48,905 bases of DNA from Thermoleophilaceae bacterium (GTDB lineage Bacteria; Actinomycetota; Thermoleophilia; Solirubrobacterales; Thermoleophilaceae): NCBI GenBank assembly GCA_025928345.1, contig JAICJR010000003.1:1-48905 (forward strand), in the 5' to 3' direction. This document shows, in pieces, positions 47,121-48,905 of the stretch (the stretch's first letter is position 1; every line of letters begins with the position of its first letter). The notes beneath the pieces are model-generated. The model saw only the letters and a program-made list of their open reading frames with translations, was not told the origin of the DNA and did not search any database. Made by a program: the position numbers and the translations under genes.

Positions 47121-47822
47121 ATGACCTTCATCCACGCCTTCCAGTTCATCGGCAACAACGCGGGGCTGCTCTGGCACAAGTCGCTCGAGCACATGGCGAT
47201 CTCCGCAGTGGCCGTCGGCATCGCGCTCGCGATCGCGCTGCCGCTCGGGCTGTGGCTCGGTCATTTGCACCGCGGCTCGTTCCTCGCGGTCAACATTCCC
47301 AACATCGGGCGTGCGCTGCCGAGCCTCGCGGTGCTCGCGATCGGGCTGTCCTTCCTCGGGATCGGCAAGCTCAACGTCGTGGTCGCGCTGGTGATCCTGG
47401 CGGTCCCGCCGATCATCACGAACGCGTACGTGGCTGTGGACGAGGTGGACACGGACGCCGTTGAGGCCGCACGCGGGATGGGCATGAAACCCCGCGAGCT
47501 GTTCGCGAAAGTGGAGCTGCCGCTGGCGGTGCCGCTCACCCTCGCCGGTGTGCGCACCGCCGCCGTCTACGTCGTGGCGACGGCCACGCTCGCGGGCTTC
47601 TTCGGCGGAGGCGGGCTCGGCGACATCATCGCCAACCAGGCCAGCTACGGTCTCGACGGCGTGGTGGGGGCGGCCATCGTGGTCACGGTGCTGGCGCTCG
47701 CCACCGACGGGCTGCTCGCACTGGCGCAGTACCTGATCACCCCGCGCGGCCTGCGCGGCGAGACGGAACTTCTTGGAGCGGCGGACTACGAGGCTACGCG
47801 TGCCGCCGCAGAGACTGCATAG
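47121..47822 (+). CDS. opuCD: Osmoprotectant ABC permease (OpuCD/OsmY type)
   Basis: 233 aa, 4 nt after the first permease, with GGAGG about 10 nt before the ATG. Its EAA loop is TDAVEAARGMGMKPRELFAKVELPLAVPL, and IPNIGRALPSLAVLAIGLSFLG is the matching TM2-3 segment. GFFGGGGLGDIIANQASYGLDGV is the typical C-terminal loop. It forms the channel with the permease encoded upstream. A 22-nt gap leads to the substrate-binding protein gene. Confidence 0.93.
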   Translation: MTFIHAFQFIGNNAGLLWHKSLEHMAISAVAVGIALAIALPLGLWLGHLHRGSFLAVNIPNIGRALPSLAVLAIGLSFLGIGKLNVVVALVILAVPPIITNAYVAVDEVDTDAVEAARGMGMKPRELFAKVELPLAVPLTLAGVRTAAVYVVATATLAGFFGGGGLGDIIANQASYGLDGVVGAAIVVTVLALATDGLLALAQYLITPRGLRGETELLGAADYEATRAAAETA

Positions 47823-47844
47823 AACCAGACAAAAGGAGAAACAG

Positions 47845-48804
47845 GTGAAGGTCCGACATCTGAGACGAGGCGCGGCAGGCGTGCTCGCTACAGCGCTCGC
47901 GCTGGCTGTTGCCGCCTGCGGTTCGAGCGGAGGCGGGAATACCAGCACGGGCGCGAGCACCGGCTCGACCCCAACCGCCAAGCCGGGCGCCGGCAAGCCT
48001 GCCGTGACGCTGGGCGCAAAGAACTTCACCGAGCAGTTCGTGCTCGGCCAGCTCTACAAGCAGGCGCTCGAGGCCAAGGGCTTCAAGGTCAACCTGAAGA
48101 ACAACATCGGCTCCACCGAGATCATCGACAAGGGCCTGACGAGCGGGAAGATCGACTTCTATCCCGAGTACATCGGGGTGGGGCTGACGGCCGTCGCTCA
48201 TGACGACAAGTCGTATCCGAGCGCCCAGGCCGCGTACAGCGCTCTGAAGGCGTTCAATGAGAAGCGCGGCTTCACGCTGCTCGACCAGACGCCGTTCACG
48301 GACGTCGACGCGATCGCGGTGAAGCCGGCGTTCGCCAAGCAGCACAACCTCAAGTCGGTGGCGGACCTGAAGAACGCGGGGCCGTTCAAGATCGGAGCGC
48401 CGCCGGAGTTCCGCACACGCTTCACGGGACTCGTCGGCATGAAGAAGGTCTACGGGATCACTCAGGCCACGCTCGTTCCGCTGACGATCGGTCTCCAGTA
48501 CAAGGCGCTCGACAGCGGCAAAGTGCAGGCGGCCGACGTGTTCACCACGGACGGTCAGCTGCAGAGCGGCAAGTACACGGTGCTAACGGACCCGAAGAAC
48601 ATCTTCGGCTACGAGCAGGTGGCGCCGATCGTGAACAAGAAGACGCTGACCAAGGAAGGCCCGGCGTTCGCTCAGACGATCAACGCGCTGAGCGCGAAGC
48701 TCACGACGAAGGCGATGCAGCAGATGAACGGGGCGGTGGATTTGGACAAGCAGTCGCCGGCGTCCGTTGCCAAGCAGTTCCTTCAGGCCAACGGGTTGGC
48801 GTAA
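47845..48804 (+). CDS. opuCC: Osmoprotectant-binding lipoprotein (OpuCC/OsmX type)
   Basis: 319 aa from GTG 47845 with AAAAGGAG 8 nt upstream; the track's 47773 start is inside the permease gene. The lipobox LALAVAACGSSGGG predicts lipid attachment at Cys, followed by a Ser/Thr/Gly linker. The OpuAC domain starts VTLGAKNFTEQFVLGQLYKQALEAKG, with NIGSTEIIDKGLTSGKIDFYPEYIG and VQAADVFTTDGQ typical of QAT-family binding proteins. Delivers glycine betaine, choline or carnitine to the permease. Ends 2 nt before a hairpin-forming repeat. Confidence 0.93.
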   Translation: MKVRHLRRGAAGVLATALALAVAACGSSGGGNTSTGASTGSTPTAKPGAGKPAVTLGAKNFTEQFVLGQLYKQALEAKGFKVNLKNNIGSTEIIDKGLTSGKIDFYPEYIGVGLTAVAHDDKSYPSAQAAYSALKAFNEKRGFTLLDQTPFTDVDAIAVKPAFAKQHNLKSVADLKNAGPFKIGAPPEFRTRFTGLVGMKKVYGITQATLVPLTIGLQYKALDSGKVQAADVFTTDGQLQSGKYTVLTDPKNIFGYEQVAPIVNKKTLTKEGPAFAQTINALSAKLTTKAMQQMNGAVDLDKQSPASVAKQFLQANGLA

Positions 48805-48805
48805 C

Positions 48806-48857
48806 GAGGTCGGAGGTCGGAGGTCGGAGTCTCCGGCCTCCCGCCTCCGGCCTCCTA
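48806..48857. repeat. 7-bp tandem repeats in two facing arms (hairpin), between convergent genes
   Basis: AGGTCGG x3 (48807-48827), then CCTCCGG-type heptamers (48830-48857). In RNA read from the plus strand, about 24 nt can pair with three G-U pairs and one mismatch. Same two heptamers as at 8551-8689. It follows opuCC and precedes a minus-strand C-terminus, so it may also act as a terminator. Confidence 0.85.
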
Positions 48858-48905
48858 CCTTGCCCTCGCCTTCACGCTGAAGCTCGACTTGGTGCCTGCT
48901 GAGTC
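48855..48905 (-). CDS. C-terminal end of a minus-strand gene (cut by window edge)
   Basis: Sixteen codons followed by TAG on the minus strand read DSAGTKSSFSVKARAR, which looks like the last beta-strand of an Ig-like or Big-type domain in a secreted protein, as at the end of the BNR gene at 3664. Too short for a firm call. Its stop codon lies inside the last copy of the 7-bp repeat. Confidence 0.35.
   Translation of the reverse strand, partial: DSAGTKSSFSVKARAR

Noticed and set aside
1-48905. tRNA, rRNA, phage or transposase genes
   Set aside because: I looked for tRNA-like cloverleaf ends, transposase DDE/HUH motifs and phage structural proteins and found none that I could support.

Overview
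The window is high-GC DNA with densely packed genes on both strands, many GTG (and a few TTG) starts, and many genes without a Shine-Dalgarno sequence. Gene content (DipZ-type CcdA-thioredoxin fusion, GH15 glucoamylase, DUF4389, DUF1059, OpuC-type ABC system, many TetR/MarR/MerR regulators, secreted hydrolases with Ig-like tails) fits a soil actinobacterium. I would guess class Thermoleophilia (Solirubrobacterales-like), but that is inference from style and not a marker gene. I see no rRNA, tRNA, CRISPR array, prophage or insertion sequence. It looks like ordinary chromosome.

Layout. 1-9.6 kb: N-terminus of an aldehyde dehydrogenase, a secreted serine hydrolase, DUF1059, a VOC protein, a secreted BNR-propeller protein, ArfB, a pfkB kinase / small protein / LOG-family operon, rhodanese and a ferritin-like DUF892-type protein. 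9.6-19 kb: peroxiredoxin-like protein, an ion channel with an odd pore, GNAT, DUF4389, DipZ, PLD-like nuclease, ArsC-like reductase, cold shock protein, a TetR/MFS divergent pair (MFS frameshifted) and a sarcosine-oxidase-like flavoenzyme. 19-30 kb: orphan secreted hydrolase, AroF, AzoR with divergent MarR, then a six-gene minus-strand operon headed by an enolase-superfamily epimerase and a DUF1611 protein (the DgcA/DgcN pairing), then galactokinase. 30-39 kb: isoaspartyl peptidase, ferric-reductase-like heme membrane protein with a His-rich partner, alpha/beta hydrolase with divergent MerR, methyltransferase, thioesterase, CatE-like dioxygenase, YceI, MarR, TetR-MFS-Usp. 39-48.9 kb: penicillin acylase family protein, SDR, GH15, a shortened chromate transporter, and a complete OpuC/Osm-type osmoprotectant ABC operon.

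How genes work together. Several regulator-target pairs can be read from the DNA: azoR/marR share a 33-bp inverted repeat; the MarR at 36.2-36.7 kb has the same 14-bp operator type in its own promoter and in the yceI promoter; TetR/MFS share a promoter whose spacer contains GAAC-N4-GTTC; MerR has a 20-bp inverted repeat between -35 and -10. Operons are bound by 4-nt GTGA/TTGA/CTGA overlaps.

Global oddities. (1) A family of 7-bp tandem repeats, often in two facing arms that form hairpins, occurs at four loci, once inside a coding region and once supplying a stop codon. (2) Eight of sixteen convergent gene junctions overlap by exactly 4 nt, sharing CTAG, CTAA or TTAA. (3) At least nine genes have TANNNT exactly 7-8 nt before the start codon, which suggests widespread leaderless transcription. 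(4) Two further convergent junctions place both stop codons in the arms of one hairpin.
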